A stretch of DNA of 64,000 bases from Abelmoschus esculentus (GCA_035048815.1 JAUCBN010000046.1:11758999-11822998); one strand, 5' to 3'. Counted from the stretch's first letter, positions 10,608 through 22,638 are shown. Notes: generated by a model from the sequence alone, not told the origin. Program-made: numbers and translations.

Positions 10608-13342
10608 TATAATCACTAATTTTATCCAGGGTTTAAACCTAGGTTTTAATTTTCATTTTTGTTCGAATAACGGGCTTGAATTTATTTATTGTAATAAAAA
10701 CTCAAAAAAAATATATTATGTTAGTATACTTCTTATGCACATATTTTTATTTATAATATATATGTTATATCATGTTCTAAAAATCAAAAAATTAATATTT
10801 TTGTTTTAATTTTGCTTTCGTTTTAATAGCCTTGTTATTTTTTTTAATTTTGTTTACTTTATTTACTTTATTTTATTTTCTTTATTATTATATTATATAA
10901 TTAAATAAAGCCTAAAAAAATTTGAATAATATAAGCCCATACTTTATTTTATTATCATTCCATATTACATAAACCCAACAGATATAATACACAACCCAAA
11001 ATCTTAATTTTATTAGCAGTCCATTACAAGTTAATCAAGCTCGTTTATTTTAGCCCAACCGGTTACAAGAAAAAACCCTAAACTCTTTTCTTTGTGTAGC
11101 CACATCTCGACCGTCGGATCAGATCATGGTCCAACGGTCATGATTACAACAAGGAAAACTTTCAGATGGTGCACGTGCCCCACGCGTGATGCTTGAACCC
11201 ACCCACGCACGTGCGATTCACCTACGCGACCTTTCCGCTGCTTGGAGCCTGTCCGACTTCCTTCTCCTATCGAAGCCGAATGTCGTCCGTAGTCCTTCTC
11301 TGATCACCACGCTCGTAAAGAAACAAAAAATATGTCAGAAAGTACGTACCAAAATGCAGAAATTACAGAACCAAAATAATCTAACAAATTTCTAGTAAAT
11401 TCAGACGCATTTCAGAAGACATTCACCAAAAAAATTCTGCAACATTTCAGAGGCGAAACAAGAATTTTCAGAACAACCAATAGACGATTTTCTAGGCTTT
11501 ATTTCATATATGGAAATTCATGTAATTCTCGGTTATAAAAATTTATTCGAGCAACATATAAAGGGATTCCCTCTTTTCAATATCAATACAAAGCAAGCGT
11601 TTTAGAGGTAAAAACCTCTCGAGTTTTCTTTTGCATGCATTAGCAAAAATAGAGATTAGGGTTCGTTCTTTTACCTTTTGTGTCGAGGTCGTCCGAGGGC
11701 TCCTTGAAATTTCTCGGGTGATAAGCCTTGGCCTTAGTGCCGTCAGTGAACCGAGAACGAATAGGAGTGACTTCGGGTTTCTAGTTGTCACAAAAAGAAA
11801 ATATTTTTTTATCTCGTTTCGAAAAGAATAAAGGGGTTCTGATTTTGTTTTCGATTTCAAAAGAGAAAGAGGTCTTCTTGTTTTGGTTTCGGTTTCGAAA
11901 AGCAAAAAAAAGGAAAATTTTGATTTCGCCAGCCACCGCCAGCGGTAGCCGGAATCTGGGAATCACAACAGAAATGAAGAAAACTCATCGTGTTCTTGGG
12001 ATTTTCTGGGTTCTCTGAAGAACAGATGAGAGCTTTTACCATTTCATTTAAGTGTTTCGATTTAAGGAATGAATATAGAGAGTTTTTCATTTATTTTTAT
12101 TTTATATACTAAAGACCCTAACTAAAAATGAGAAAATCGTTTCATTAAATCCCTCTGTCCCTCGATAATTAGCTCCGTAGTCCCTTCAATTTTGTTTTGT
12201 TTTTCAATCGGGTCACTAATCAGTGGGAGTGAACCTTATTTTGTTTTAATTTTACCTAAACTTTTGTATTTTCTCTTAATTTAGTCCCCCTTTCCTTTTA
12301 AATCAACACTGTAATTTTATTTGTCTTTTATTTTAATTTATTTTCTTATTTCCTTTCGAATTGACTTCACGATTTTGTTTTATTTTGAATTTGGTCCTTT
12401 CCAGTGGTTGGATTTCTTTTCATTTTGGTCTTTTCTTTTTTATTTTATTTAATTTACTCTATGTTATTTACTTATTTATTTCCTTGTTCGATCATGTACA
12501 TTTATATTTCTTATTTGTGCCATGTATTTATGTGTACACATTTTATTTTATGTTTCATATTTAATTTGTTTAAGCTTACATTCAACATCAACATTAACTT
12601 AATTAATGCGATGTTTCGATATTCGGTCGTAACGGGCCCGACACCAGGCATAGTGGTGGTGGTGTATGCGTTTATCTTCGAATATCGTGACATTTAAAAT
12701 ATACCCGAATTTTTAAACAAAATTAATTTAATGTCACTTTAAATCAGAAATTCCAAAATTAATTAAGCAGTATTTTTGTAAAGTTGTCAATTTTTGGGCG
12801 ACTTTAAATGCTAAAATCGTTTTTAGTCGTAACCGACTCTCGAACTCATTTTTATTCGAATCTACGATTTTACGGTATTCGATCCATCAAAGTGACCAGT
12901 GACGAGTCGATTTTTTAAAATCATTTTTCATTTGTTTTCGAATTGTTTTTCCAACTATTTTTTAATCTCTTTTCCACTTAATTTTCAAATTGTTTTCTAA
13001 ATTTCTTTTTAACAATTTTTATTTATCATTAAAATCTTTTAAAATTTTTCCCTAATTTTTAGTTTCTTTTACCTTAGATCTTTACATAACCCAAATCCCC
13101 AAATTCCATTTTTTAATCTCTAAAATTCCAATTTTTTAAATCCCTTTTAAATCTTCAACCTTTTAACCCTAATTTCCAAATTTCAAAAATCTAATCCCTA
13201 ATTTTTAAATCAATTTCCTAATTTCACTTTTTCAAATTAATTTTCTCAATTTCTCAACTTTAATCCCTAATTTCTCATTTTTTCAAAACTAGTGACTTTT
13301 CGATTTATTACACTTAAGAATTTTAAAATAAGGGTCGTTACA
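10608..13342. mobile_element. Nested solo LTR (about 2735 bp) inside the chromovirus integrase
   Basis: The insert starts TATAATCAC (an altered TG end) and ends GGGTCGTTACA. It is flanked by GTAGG (10603-10607) and GCAGG (13343-13347), a 5-bp duplication with one mismatch. Removing the insert and one pentamer joins the two integrase parts without disturbing the reading frame. It contains no genes; a TATA-like GGTTATAAAAATT lies at about 11533-11545, and T-rich and A-rich stretches follow. A diverged fragment of the same family lies at about 49600-49770 (shared GTAACCGACTCT and AGTGACGA-like motifs). Confidence 0.82.
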
Positions 13343-14330
13343 GCAGGATCTCGGTTAAATTGGCAAGGACTAGATCTCCAACTTGGAAATTCATATCCCT
13401 CCGCTTCGTATCCGCCCACTTCTTGGTTCGTTTTCCCGCCTTGTGCAAACAAGCTCGAGCTAAGTACGGATGTTCTTGCCACTCTTTGGCAAACTTGTGA
13501 GCTACTAGATTAGGCCCTTTATACTTGGTGTCAACCGTACTAGGTGTAAACGGTTGCTGCCCATTAACAATCTCGAACGGACTCTGGTTTGTCCCTCACT
13601 CCACTGTAAATTATATGAAAACCGGGCCACATCTAACAACTTCGGTCATTCACGTTGTGTGGCACTCACATAGTACCTCAAGTGGATCTCCAAACGTGAA
13701 TTCACTCGCTCGATTTTTCCGTCGGTCTGTGGATGGACACTTGTTGAAAAGTTCAAACTTTATCCCAAAAGTTTGAACAGCTCCGTCCAAAATATCCTAG
13801 TAAACCGCGTGTCCCGGTCACTAATAATCGTCTTTGGTACGCCAAATTACTTTACAACATGCATGAGGAAAAGACGAGCAACCTCCTCGAATGGACAGAC
13901 CTTTGATGCTATAATAAATACCGCATACTTCAAAAACCTATCAACCACAACCATGATGTTTGACAGTCCAATAGTATTTGGCAAACCGACAATAAAATAC
14001 ATGGAAACACTCTCCCATGGTCTCTCGGGAATGGGCAAAGGCTGTAACAATCCCACAGGATTCTTCATCTCAATCTTGTCTTGCTGACACACAAGGCAAG
14101 TCCTCACATAGGCCTTGACATCTTAGCCCATGCGCGACCAATAGTAATGTTCGAAAATCAGTGTCATCGTCCAGTTTATCCCTGGATGGCCAATCCATTT
14201 GGAATCGTGGTATTTTTCCTAAGCTCCTTGTGCAATTCTCCAAATTGAGGCACATAGAGGTTGTGTCCTTGGGTATAGAGTAGGTCTCCCTCGAGCCAAA
14301 ACCTTCAGGTTTTTCCTTCTCTAGCATAAT
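13343..14330 (-). pseudogene. Integrase core relic of the chromovirus
   Basis: In translation the zinc-finger half (CLVCQQDK), the stretch LLQPLPIPERPWESVSM and VVVDRFLKYAVF are recognisable Ty3/gypsy integrase signatures. Reading frames change several times, so the gene is broken. It is followed toward lower coordinates by the nested solo LTR. Confidence 0.85.
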
Positions 14331-14610
14331 CGATCAACATCTTGGCTGTTGGGTCATGTGACAACCCTTCTTTGATGTGCTCAAACAACTGTCCCTTCAA
14401 CAAACTTACAGACTCGATGTTTTACATTCGACTTAAGTCATCAGCAACGGTGTTCACTTTCTCTGGCTTATACTCCATGGAAAAGTCAAATTCTACAAGA
14501 AATTCTTGCCAACGTACCTACTTCGGAGACAATTTATTTTGGGTGAGAAAATAACTGTTAGCAACATTATCTGTGTAAACCACAAACTTGGACCCAAGAA
14601 TGTGATGTCA

Positions 14611-14900
14611 TCAAGTGCGCAAACAATGCACTACCGTTGTCATTTCCTTCTCATGGACCGTGTATCTCCTCTCAGTCTCATTGAGCTTCTGGTTTTCATA
14701 TGCAATTGGATGTCCTTCTTGCATAAGGACTCCACCAATGGCAACATCTGACGCATTGGTATATATCTCAAAGGGTTTGGTGTAATCTGGCAACACCAAA
14801 ACTGGCTCACTCGTCATGGCCTTCTTCAGTCCACCAAAGGCTTCCTAACACTTAGTGATCCAATCCCACGCCTTGTCTTTCTTCAATAACTCGGTCAAGG
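14611..14900 (-). pseudogene. RNase H domain relic of the chromovirus
   Basis: In translation, PVLVLPDYTKPFEIYTNAS, GGVLMQEGHPIAYENQKL and the YTVHEKEM motif are typical of Ty3/gypsy RNase H. The catalytic position normally held by Asp in the DAS motif is Asn here (TNAS), in addition to frame breaks on both sides. Confidence 0.85.
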
Positions 14901-15942
14901 GTACGACAATCTTAAAGTAGCCTTGGACAAATCTCCATAAAAGTTGGCAAGCCCCAAGAAGGATCTCAACTCGGTCACCTTTGTTGGGGGCTCCCAATCT
15001 TCGATAGCCCGTATCTTGGCCCCGTCCATCCGGATTCTGCCACTTTCAACTATGTGGCCTAGAAAAGGGACCTCTATCTGGGCAAATGAGCACTTCTCTT
15101 CTTTTACGTAGAGCTCGTTTTCACGCAAGACCTTTAACATCTATCTCAAGTGTTCCACGTGCTCCCCAAGGCTCTTGCTATAAATGACAATATAATCCAG
15201 GTAAACTACAACGATTTGATCAAGGAAGGGTTTTAGTACCTTATTCATCAATGTGCAGAAGGTGGCGGGAGCATTTATGAGGCCGAATAGCATCACCATA
15301 AATTCATATGAACCATAGTGCGTCACATAAGCGGTCTTCGGCTTATCTCCTTCTGCAGTCCTTACTTGCCAATATTCGGACCGTAAATCCAACTTGGTGA
15401 ACCACGTTGCACCACCAAGCTGATCGAACAAGTCTGTAATAAGCGAGATGCACCATCAACGTTGCACCATCAACGTTGCACCACGTTGCGCTATAATCGA
15501 TGTACATCCGAAGTTTCCCATCATGCTTCTTCTGAAAAAGCATCGATGCACCATAGGGTGCCTTCGACAGTCAGATATAACCAGCATCGATGAGTTCCTT
15601 CAATTTTCTGCGTAACTCCTCTAGCTCTGGTAGAGCCATTCGGTAAGGAGCTCTAGCGAGTGGCTCCGCGTTCGGTATAAGATCAATCTTATGATCAACT
15701 TCCCTCTTCGGTAGGAGAGTCTTTGGTAACATGACAGGCATAGCATCACGGAATTTTGCCAAAACTTGTTCCACTTTTGCTGAAATGTTCTTGGACATGG
15801 TCGACTCCTTGGTCACCAACGTTGCAACATATGTTGGTACCTCCTTGTGCACCTTTTTGCTAAATTGGATGGATGAGATCAACTTGACTCCAACTCCAAC
15901 TTCTAGATTGACCGAAACAATACATTGACCCCTCGAGTCCAA
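14895..15942 (-). pseudogene. Reverse transcriptase relic of the chromovirus
   Basis: RT signatures are visible in consecutive but shifted frames: KHDGKLRMYIDY, TKLDLRSEYWQVR, NAPATFCTLMN and VVYLDYIVIYS. The catalytic YxDD box is altered to YLDY. A small local duplication containing CAACGTTGCACCA (about 15455-15490) interrupts the segment. The upstream part (15571-15942) carries the usual linker between protease and RT. Confidence 0.88.
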
Positions 15943-16352
15943 TATGCATAAACAATGGGCAAACGGTGCAACAAGCGCATTAATCTTGTCAAGAAAACTA
16001 ATGTTAATGACAAAGTCAAAATCATCAAGTGGGATTACCTTGATGTTTTCCTTACCAGACTATCCCCAAATATTGAGTTTAACTCCTTTTATTATCCTTG
16101 CAATCGGAGCCTCTTTGGAATTGACAATTTTGATAAAACCACTTATCTTTTTATCCTGAAGGTCAAGTTTCTTCGCATTTTATTCAGACATGAACAACTC
16201 TGAGGCATCGGTGTCCACTAGTGCACTCATCTTATGATTCGATATGGTGACATCAATCCCTTCTTCTTAAAACCCTTATTGACCTTCATGCAGCCAAAGA
16301 TGGAGTCAAGCTTGATGGTCTCCTTTTCCTTTTCTTGGATGTCGATAACCTT
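15943..16352 (-). pseudogene. Protease region relic of the chromovirus
   Basis: This lies between the Gag zinc knuckle and RT, where the aspartic protease belongs. A minus-strand reading gives a DTDAS-like active-site phrase near 16215-16235. Frames are broken, so only its position and that short motif support the call. Confidence 0.6.
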
Positions 16353-17436
16353 CTATTGTCTTTTTGGGCAGTTGCTTTTGTAATGATTACCTCCACATTC
16401 GAAGCACTTCAAGGGTCCTTGTCTCTTGTCTTCTTTGTGTTGTGGGTGTCCATCATTCTTTGGTTTGACTCCCCCACCATTGTCTTCGTTTACTCGGTAC
16501 TTCGGATTTGATTTGGTTGACTCATTTATGTTGGCGCTATGTTCCTTCAATGATTCTGCAATGGCCATAGCTTTGGAGAGTTCCTTCACGTCTCTCCATT
16601 CTAACTCGGTACATGCCCATGGCTTTAAACCATCCATGAACTGGAAAAGTGCATCATTCTCGGAAAAATCTGGGATTTGAAGTTGAAGTTCACTGAACTC
16701 TCGAACATAATCACGGAGGGTTCCAGTATGCTTAAGTCCTCGAAGCTTCGATCTTGACTCATTCTCAGCACTGACAGGGTAAAATTGATCCTTAAATTCT
16801 GCTTGGAACTTAACCTATGTTCCAACAGCGGTGCCTCAACGCTTTTCATCTAAGCACCTACGTCGCCACCACAATATAGCGGCATCAGTCAAATAGATGG
16901 AAGTAGTTGTTACCTTTTCAGTGTTTTCCACAATACCCATTACCTTAAAATATTGCTCAAGTCCCCACATAAAGTTCTACACTTCCTGAGCGGATCTAGT
17001 CCCCTTAAACGACTTAGGCTTCGGGGCGTCGATCCTGGGCTTGATCACGGTTGCCTAAGCCACCATGCCATTCACCATGGCATTCTTGTAGATCAAAAGT
17101 TCAACATTAAGCTTCTTGATCTCCTTCATTATCTCCTCCTTCACCTTCTCCACAAGGTTTTTGATGGTGATATCTTGGACGTTCAATGTCTCGTACAGGT
17201 CACCGAGACTATCTTGAACATCCTTCTTGATGTCATCCTTTATGGAATCTCTCGAAGCGCCCATCAGCTTCATCATGGGTCTCTTTGAGCTCAGCAATCG
17301 AGTTCTCAATCTTGGTGACCCTCTTGTCCAAGGAAGAAATCATGTCCCTTGAACTTTCACGCTTCTTCCCGACAGTACTAGTAGCACGAGTCTCACGATC
17401 GGTTGTTGGGATCTCGGTTGAAGTCTGTCCTGCCAT
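16353..17436 (-). pseudogene. Gag relic of the chromovirus
   Basis: The relic starts at MAGQTSTEIPTTDRETR (ATG at 17434-17436, 43 bp inside the 5' LTR), has a coiled-coil-like segment (SSLDKRVTKIENSIAELKE) and ends with a CCHC zinc knuckle, CFECGGNHYKSNCPKRQ, at about 16360-16410. Stops and frameshifts lie between, so no full-length Gag is encoded. Confidence 0.88.
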
Positions 17437-17464
17437 CTCTCTTGAACACAAGTGCTTGAAACTA

Positions 17465-17476
17465 GCTCTGATACCA
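17465..17476 (-). other. Primer binding site (tRNA-Met type)
   Basis: The minus strand reads TGGTATCAGAGC two bases inside the 5' LTR. This is the standard plant retrotransposon primer site complementary to the 3' end of initiator tRNA-Met. Confidence 0.9.
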
Positions 17477-17478
17477 CT

Positions 17479-18052
17479 TGTCACGTCCGTAAAACTCCTC
17501 TACTCAAGAACGTGCGACCTTAGACGCTCTCGCTCAATGCAACGCCTAAGTAAGCCTAAAAAGATCAAAGTTAGAGTGCTAAGATCTTTGTGGAAGCTAA
17601 AGAACATTGAAAGGAAAAGAGAACAGAGATAATTTGAGTGAATGCTTGCTTATTCTTCAAAGAAGAAGTGTGTAAAATGAGGTGGGGGAAGACCTGTATT
17701 TATAGTTAAAGTCTCGTACATCCAACGGCTAAGAAAAAAGTACATCAACGGTTGAGATTCAACCATATCACTAAATCCCTTATTCTAAGCTACATTCCAA
17801 AATTACAAAGCTAAGTGAGAAGGATAAGCTTAAGGTGATAAACTTGCCAAATCTGATGGAAAAGGCTCTTCAACCCCAAGTGTTGGGCCAAACTCGGATA
17901 TGGGCTCCATTAGGTGCTGGTGGGTGTGCAGGAACTCGGATTTGGGCCCCTGTGGTGCTAGAGTAGGTGTTGAGATACCCAACATGCTCTTGATGGCTTT
18001 TGTAGCATCCTGTTGTGCGCAAGTCTCGGGCCCTGTGGTGCGGTCTGTGACA
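17479..18052 (-). repeat. 5' LTR of the chromovirus
   Basis: This 574-bp copy is bounded by TGTCACG and CTGTGACA and aligns end to end with 9618-10191. Confidence 0.93.
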
Positions 18053-18530
18053 TTATATTATTCTGTTGACAATAAAAAATTAATCAGAATAAAACCTTAA
18101 ATTTAAAGTGTAATAAAAAAGGGTAAACTACCCCAGTGACCACCCAACTATTTGAGGATATCTATTTTGGCCACCCAACTAAAGAACTCGTCAATCAGGT
18201 AACCCAACTTTGAAACCTTATCTATTTTGGCCACTGCCGTTAAAATTTTGACGGAAAAGTTAACAACAGTGACGTGGCTGTTAATAAAAATCGGTAAAAT
18301 TACACATTTAATCCCTCTAATTTATTTATTATTTTAATTTAATCTTAATTTTAAATTAATAAATAAAATTAGTCATCCAATCGATTGATGACACGTGTCA
18401 CCACCGAATTGGATGATTAATTTTATTTATTAATTTATTTTTATTTATTATATTTTCTCTCTAATCAGGTGGTGACACGTGTCACCACCTGGTTGATGAG
18501 AAAGTAAGGAAGAAATAAAAGAATGGTTTT

Positions 18531-18599
18531 AAGCTTGGGGAAATTTGAACACGGATCTATAAGACAAAAAACAAGCTTACTAACCACTAGGCCAAGCTC
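18531..18599 (-). repeat. tRNA-like module in the left foldback arm
   Basis: The minus strand starts GAGCTTG and ends CAAGCTT, which can pair as a 7-bp acceptor-like stem (one G-T). Inside is an A-box match TGGCCTAGTGG and a B-box-like GTTCAAATT. No intact anticodon arm or T stem can be drawn, so this is a tRNA-derived relic rather than a tRNA gene. Confidence 0.5.
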
Positions 18600-19136
18600 T
18601 CATCTATGCAATGGTATTTTAGCATAATATATTTAAGGTAAACTATCCAGTGACCACCCAATTAATTGGGTTCAAATACAATAGACGAATATTTTTGGAC
18701 GAAATCATGGACACAGGGTTGTACACATAGATGGGAATACAATTTTAATAAAAAATAAAAGCATATTTGATATTAAATATACGAATAAAAATATGCAAAA
18801 AAAATCATAAATATTTAAATAAAAATATTCGAATAAAAAATATACGAATAAAAATATTTGTATAATAAATATTCATAAGTATTCGAATATTTTTATTCCT
18901 ATATTTTTTATTTGAATATTTACTATACGAATATTTTTATTCGAATATTTTTATTCCAATATTTATTATAAAAATATTTTTATTTATATATTTTTTATTC
19001 GGATATTTTTATTCGGATATTTAATATCAAGTATGTTTTTTTTTATTAAAATTGTATTCCAACCCTTTAAACTATATTTACTCTATTGTATTCGAACTAT
19101 CAAATATATAATGCTAAAATTCCATGTCATAAATCG

Positions 19137-19207
19137 GAGCTTGGATCAGTGGTTAGCATGCTTGCCTTCCATGCTATAGACTTAGGTTTAAATCCCCCTA
19201 AGCCCAA
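19137..19207 (+). repeat. tRNA-like module in the right foldback arm
   Basis: The sequence starts GAGCTTGGATCAGTGGTTAG (A-box-like) and contains GGTTTAAATCC (B-box-like), then CTAAGCCC. It is the inverted counterpart of 18531-18599 and lies at the mirrored place in the other arm. Confidence 0.5.
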
Positions 19208-19829
19208 AACCAAACTTTTATTTCTTCATTACTTTCTCTCCAATCAGGTGGTGACACGCCACGTGATTGGAGAGAAAAATATATTAAATAAAAATAAATT
19301 AATAAATAAAATTAATCATCCAATCCGGTGGTGACACGTGTCATCAATCGATTGGATGACTAATTTTATTTATTAATCCTAAAATTAGGATTAAATTAAA
19401 ATAATAAATAAATTAGAGGATTAAATGTGTAATTTTACTGATTTTTATTAACGTCCACGTCACCACCAACTGCCACGTCATCACCGTTAATTTTTTTGTT
19501 AAAATTTTAACGGCGGTACTCAAATAGGTAGGGTTTCAAAGTTGGGTGGCCTGATTGACGAGTTCGTTAGTTGGGTGACCAAAATAGGTATCCCCAAATA
19601 GTTAGGTGGTCACTGGGGTAGTTTACCCTTAAAAAAATAAAAAATAAAACATATAAAAAAGTTTAAAAAGCGACTTTAATTGCTAAAATCATTTTTAAAA
19701 AATTATATCAAATTTAAAATTCTTCAATATTTTCATAAAAAAATAAATTCAATTTTAAAATTTTAGAAACTTTGATGAAAAAGCAAAATTGCTCACCCAA
19801 ACACAGTTTAAAGGTACAAATTATTTATA

Positions 19830-19831
<2 letters not shown>

Positions 19832-19862
<31 letters not shown>
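19832..19862. repeat. (AT)n microsatellite
   Basis: About fifteen uninterrupted AT units. Confidence 0.95.
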
Positions 19863-19865
<3 letters not shown>

Positions 19866-20026
19866 TTTTCTTTGCTTCCTTGTCCGTTTTCCGCTTAAGA
19901 TATACTTTTTAATGCTTTAGATTATTTTATGTAACTATTATGATCCGTTTGGTTTACATACCAAACTAAAACTTTGACAAATTTCAAAATTAGGTATTAT
20001 GAGTGTTGTTTTATATATAATATAAT

Positions 20027-20935
20027 TTGGGGTAAATTATTATAGTGACCACTGAATTATATGGGTATTCAATCAGGTCATTAAACTTATTAAATTAATC
20101 TATTTTGATCATTGTTGTTAAAATCTTAATGAGTGATAGAAAGATAACGTGACAGTTAACGTAAATTTATAAAATTATACATTTGGTCTCTGTTATTTAC
20201 CTATTACATCAATTTAATCATAATTTTTAATTAAATAAAAGTAATCAAATAATCGGATGATAACATATATTATTATTTGATTGGATGAATTTATTTCAAT
20301 TTTTAATTTAATTTATTCGATATTTAATATTTTTTCTCCTCCAATCAAGTAGTGACACATGTCATTTAATATATATCTTATAATTATTTCTACCATTAAA
20401 TCAAGTTAACTTTAATAATATAAGTTGTGACATTTAATATATATCTTATAATACAATAAATGTTAGGGAATAAAGAAGTAAAATTATTTAAAATGGGACT
20501 CAAACTTAAAGATATTTTAAATCGAATATTTAAATTTAATATTTAAATCAATTATTTGAATATTTAAATTGATTAAATATTTGATTTTAATGTTTAATTT
20601 AATATTCGATTTAAAGTATTTTAGGTTCAATATCTTTCAATTATTTTTACTTCTTTATTCTCTAATATTTAGTTCATTATAAGATATACTTTAAATGACA
20701 ACTTATATTATTAAAGTTGTGTTGGTGCAATGGTAAAGTTAAAGGATTTTATAGTTGTTCACCACCTTATTGAATGGGGTAAATATATTAAATATTAAAT
20801 AAAATAAATTATGTGTCATCATTGAATTGGATAATTAATTTTATTTAATTAAATTATAATTAAAATTAAATTGATATAATAGATAAATAACATGAATCAA
20901 ATATCGTATAGATTTTATAAATTTTTGTCTAATAA
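20027..20935. mobile_element. Older foldback element related to 18120-19629
   Basis: The left end GGGGTAAATTATTATAGTGACC resembles that of the previous element (in pieces: GGGGTAAATTA, TAGTGACC). The arms pair across an AT palindrome centred near 20560, and a tRNA-A-box-like TTGGTGCAATGGTAAAG lies at about 20724. The outer part of the right arm, with the matching terminus, is missing, so the element is truncated. Confidence 0.65.
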
Positions 20936-21607
20936 TATTGTCTAATAATAATTTAATTTAAATAAAAAAAAATAAAATTTGCTTTATGAATTTTAAAATT
21001 AAATACTTAATTATTTTTATATTTTTAAATTTAATATATTTTTTTGTCATTCTCACTATTTGGTCTTGATTCTATCCCGAATATAACAATAAAAGAAATA
21101 AAATGTATTTAAAACAGGTTATAAACTAGTTATTATTGGCATGGGGATGGTGTGATGTTTGTCTTGTTATAGCGGAACAAGGTCGAGCCGGATGTTATAA
21201 ATCCAACTATCCAAACATACATGTTTTGTTTTTTTAAAATATATATAAGATCGATAAATAGGAGGAATATCTATAAAATTTTAAAATTTATATATAATTT
21301 TTAAAAATTTATTTAAAATCCATTTTTGTTTCATTTAAAATTTTATAGATTTGTCCTATAATATAAAATTATGTGTTTGTCCCTAAATTTATTATGTACA
21401 GACAAATTAAATTTATTTCTCTTGAAAATAACAACGTTCTCTTTTTCACTAATACCACTTTATAGGTCAATATACTTAATTTTTAAAATTACATTGGACT
21501 TAAAGCAAAAGATTCGAATCTATATTTTCATATTTATGAGTTTGAAATTGTTATTATCTTAACTAACAATAAATTTATTTCGATTTAGATTGAATAAAAT
21601 TTTTATT

Positions 21608-21612
<5 letters not shown>
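20936..21612. other. AT-rich intergenic DNA, no gene seen
   Basis: No exon, RNA gene or bounded repeat is recognisable here; short open frames are of random type. Confidence 0.6.
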
Positions 21613-21645
<33 letters not shown>

Positions 21646-21664
21646 CATTATTATTATTATTATT
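21613..21664. repeat. (TTA)n microsatellite
   Basis: About seventeen trinucleotide units with one TCA interruption. Confidence 0.95.
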
Positions 21665-22087
21665 TGTACTTGAAAGTTCGTAAATCACATGAACGTGAGC
21701 AGGCAAAACGGGTGAAGGCAAAATACAAAAATAAAGGAATGGTTTGGTTTAAGTGACGAGTATAGTTTTTTTTTTTTTTAATAAAAACTACTTTTATTTT
21801 TATTTTTATTTAAAGAGAAAAAGAAAGAGTTTTTAGCAGAAGGACATTTTTATTGAGTTTTAAATCCGAGTCTTAAGAGAAGGGGTGAGAGTAGGTGAGC
21901 AGCTTTGACCAATTGACCATCAACACTTGTTTAAGACAAGTACAGTTAAATAACGACACCAAATAATAATTTAATAGTGAGATAAAATATTAAATTTACG
22001 TAATGTTAAAAGTTTAAATTAAAAGATAATTGATTGAATGATTATGGATATTAATCTATTTTTTATTTTTTTGCGGGTTTGAATCTT

Positions 22088-22478
22088 GAGGTATTTCATT
22101 TAAAATTTTTTGAATATACAGTGTTATGAGAAAAAATTAGTCAATTACGACAATTTCTATAGTGTCAAGAGGTAAATGTCACTTCCTCTTAGCGTTTTCC
22201 ATTTTAAATTAATTTATTTCAGTTGATAGTGTAATTACCTATAGAGGTAATTTATCAATAAACTGACTTGATGATATAATTACCTATGGAGGTAATTTAT
22301 CAATACACTAACTTCTCAATGATGATATAATTACCTATGGATGTAATTAGTTTAAAATGGAGAACCCCAAGAAAAAGTGGTGTTCTCCCTTTGATACTAT
22401 AGATATTGCTACAGTTGATTAATTTATTTTTTATAATATTGTATATTCAAAAACTTTTAGGTGGGATACCTTATTTTC
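22088..22478. mobile_element. Foldback MITE with a triplicated palindrome in its loop
   Basis: The arms (about 22088-22212 and 22345-22478) are inverted copies: TTTTTGAATATACA, TTAGTCAATTA, TCTATAGTGTCAA and TTCCATTTTAAA on the left return in reverse complement on the right. The loop holds three tandem copies (period about 40-45 bp, 22227-22350) of ATAATTACCTATGGAGGTAAT, each itself palindromic (TAATTACCTA / GAGGTAATTA). No coding capacity. Confidence 0.75.
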
Positions 22479-22638
22479 TTACGGAGGTAATTAGTATTTC
22501 TGTCTTTAAAATATATGTATTAATTTAACTTTGCTCACACTAAAAATTTTTTTGGATCCGTCACTGCAAATGATATAAGTCTAGTTAAATTATGTGTCCA
22601 TGGTAGTTAATATTATAATTAGCCTTTATTACACTTAT

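Larger units (their letters stand above)
9618..18052 (-). mobile_element. Decayed Ty3/gypsy chromovirus with two LTRs, split by a nested solo LTR
   Basis: Two LTRs of identical length (574 bp) frame gag-pol relics read on the minus strand in the order Gag, protease, RT, RNase H, integrase, chromodomain. Integrase after RNase H defines Ty3/gypsy, and the chromodomain relic at the end marks a chromovirus. A tRNA-Met-type primer site sits beside the right LTR and a polypurine tract beside the left LTR, so the 5' end of the element is at 18052. Stops and frameshifts occur in every domain, so it cannot be autonomous. The flanking pentamers (GATAT and TTATA) do not match, unlike those of neighbouring elements. 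Bases 10608-13342 are a later insertion. Confidence 0.93.
18120..19629. mobile_element. Large foldback element with about 0.5-kb inverted arms
   Basis: The ends read AGGGTAAACTACCCCAGTGACC and its inverse (split here as AGGGTAAACTA-CCCCAGTGACC). The arms stay complementary inward for several hundred bases, through TATTTTGG, GACACGTGTCACCACC and the AT-rich blocks. The centre (about 18720-19060) is itself rich in TTCGAATA-type palindromes. Flanks TAATAAAAA and TAAAAAAAT could be a 9-bp duplication with two mismatches, but both are A-rich. There is no transposase, so it is non-autonomous. Its terminal 11 bp (AGGGTAAACTA) are identical to those of the element at 26132-27834. Confidence 0.85.

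Noticed and set aside
11543..12090. Overlapping open frames of 60-120 codons in the nested solo LTR
   Set aside because: Composition is low-complexity with no domain, frames overlap on both strands, and the interval lies in an LTR.
18531..18599. Functional tRNA gene
   Set aside because: A-box and acceptor-like pairing are present but the T arm and anticodon arm do not form, and the unit is embedded in a foldback arm.
18720..19060. TTCGAATA palindrome array as a possible CRISPR or satellite
   Set aside because: There is no regular spacing or distinct spacers; it is the AT-rich centre of a foldback element in a plant genome.
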